The notes under the pieces were generated by a model. It saw only the letters and a list, made by a program, of their open reading frames with translations. It made no database searches and was not told where the DNA came from. A stretch of 64,000 nt of DNA from JBALVT01 sp965262875 (GTDB taxonomy: Bacteria; Pseudomonadota; Gammaproteobacteria; Pseudomonadales; Halieaceae): contig OZ253569.1 of NCBI GenBank assembly GCA_965262875.1, positions 5,456,001 to 5,520,000 of the forward strand. Reading direction: 5' to 3'. Below, piece by piece: positions 63,496-64,000 of the stretch (within the stretch, counting starts at the first letter, position 1; each line of letters opens with the position of its first letter). Both the position numbers and the translations under genes were made by a program.

Positions 63496-64000
63496 TTGAA
63501 GACAACAAAACCATTTGAGATTTCCAAGCATGATGTAGTACGAGCATGGGAATTGGTCAAAGCCAACAAAGGCGCCCCTGGCGTTGATGGTGAGACCATT
63601 GAGCAATTTGAGTCAAATCTCAAAGGTAATCTCTTTAAGCTTTGGAATCGCATGTCATCCGGTAGTTATTTCCCTCCGGCAGTAAAAACGGTAGCAATAC
63701 CGAAGAAAACGGGTGGGGAAAGGAAGCTGGGCATACCCACGGTTTCTGATCGGGTAGCTCAGATGGTGGCGAAGTTGCATTTTGAGCCGTTGGTAGAACC
63801 GCATTTTCATGCGGACTCCTATGGCTACAGGCCGAACAAATCAGCACACATGGCGCTGGAAGTCACCCGGAAACGGTGTTGGCGCCACAATTGGGTGCTT
63901 GAATTTGATATTAAAGGCCTGTTTGACAACATTGACCATCAGTTACTGATGAAAGCGGTGAAGAAGCATACGGATAATCGTTGGTTACTTCTGTATATCG
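63496..64000 (+). CDS. Group II intron 2 reverse transcriptase/maturase, 5' part
   Basis: The start is probably TTG at 63496-63498, with gggagg 6 bases upstream: KTTKPFEISKHDVVRAWELV, then GAPGVDGETIEQFESNLKGN, VAIPKKTGGERKLGIPTVSD, HADSYGYRPNKSAHMAL and FDIKGLFDNIDHQLLMKAV. The frame is open to the window edge before the YADD box. It is clearly related to, but diverged from, the intron 1 protein, so this is a different intron and not a duplication. Confidence 0.88.
   Translation, partial: MKTTKPFEISKHDVVRAWELVKANKGAPGVDGETIEQFESNLKGNLFKLWNRMSSGSYFPPAVKTVAIPKKTGGERKLGIPTVSDRVAQMVAKLHFEPLVEPHFHADSYGYRPNKSAHMALEVTRKRCWRHNWVLEFDIKGLFDNIDHQLLMKAVKKHTDNRWLLLYI

Larger units (their letters stand above)
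61420..64000 (+). mobile_element. IS3-family element, left end, containing nested group II introns; right end beyond the window
   Basis: The left end tgaggtggtctaatag at 61420 is a typical IS3 inverted repeat, placed inside the IS630 transposase gene. orfA follows and is interrupted after 91 codons by a group II intron at about 61759. orfB and the right end are not in the window. Confidence 0.85.

Noticed and set aside
1..64000. CRISPR arrays, tRNA or rRNA genes, and phage structural genes
   Set aside because: No regularly spaced short repeats, cloverleaf-like sequence, rRNA-like stretch or capsid/tail/terminase protein was recognised on reading; no search could be run.

Overview
The window looks like chromosomal DNA of a gammaproteobacterium, probably a marine or hydrocarbon/steroid-degrading lineage. 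The grounds are a CYP153-type alkane hydroxylase P450 with its ferredoxin, a RutR-type regulator, a Cpx-like envelope stress locus, TerC, a CRTAC1-type repeat protein and several GGDEF proteins. This placement is inferred from gene content only. No rRNA, tRNA, CRISPR or phage structural gene was recognised. The dominant theme is insertion-sequence invasion: at least eight transposon families plus two group II introns, with many host genes interrupted, fused or deleted.

1-13.8 kb is the wreck of a pyrimidine/nucleoside catabolism and salvage island. It holds the 5' end of an N-carbamoyl amino acid hydrolase, a RutR-like TetR regulator, a cytosine deaminase remnant, a BMP-family nucleoside-binding lipoprotein pseudogene, a TIGR03842-type LLM oxidoreductase split by an ISL3 element, an intact hydantoinase/dihydropyrimidinase with a RutR-type operator upstream, a LacI/CytR-like pseudogene, YecM, NupC and cytidine deaminase. 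Two unrelated ISL3 elements (called A and B here), an internally deleted IS21 derivative and an IS66 remnant are responsible for most of the damage.

13.8-22.5 kb holds a SNF2-helicase/HD-domain chimeric ORF, a Fic protein, an IS1380 element split by an IS1111-group element, a second (truncated) nucleoside transporter, an amidohydrolase with a central deletion, and CYP153 with ferredoxin. 22.5-31.5 kb holds a Na+/H+ antiporter split by an IS4-type element, a GGDEF-EAL protein, a CRTAC1-like FG-GAP protein, a small membrane protein and TerC. 31.6-37.6 kb holds an AraC fragment, an IS66 fragment, a decayed adenylate cyclase-AAA-TPR gene, and a cyclopropane fatty acid synthase split by ISL3-B.

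37.7-52.5 kb is the least invaded part. It has a cNMP-GGDEF protein, a lipoprotein and a DUF6152 protein, and a five-gene membrane operon (two DUF6644-like proteins, HupE/UreJ, two exported proteins). It also has a Cpx-like sensor kinase with a response regulator that has lost its phospho-acceptor, a Spy/CpxP protein, an ECF sigma/anti-sigma pair followed by a repeat-rich secreted protein, a TPR beta-barrel protein and a CDGSH protein, and a frameshifted ABC transporter.

52.8-64 kb is almost pure mobile DNA. Two ISL3-B copies sit 5 bp apart, one containing an IS30 element and the other a complete four-gene IS21 element. Then comes a Russian-doll nest: IS630 interrupted by IS3, interrupted by a group II intron, whose reverse transcriptase is interrupted right after YADD by a second group II intron that runs off the window.
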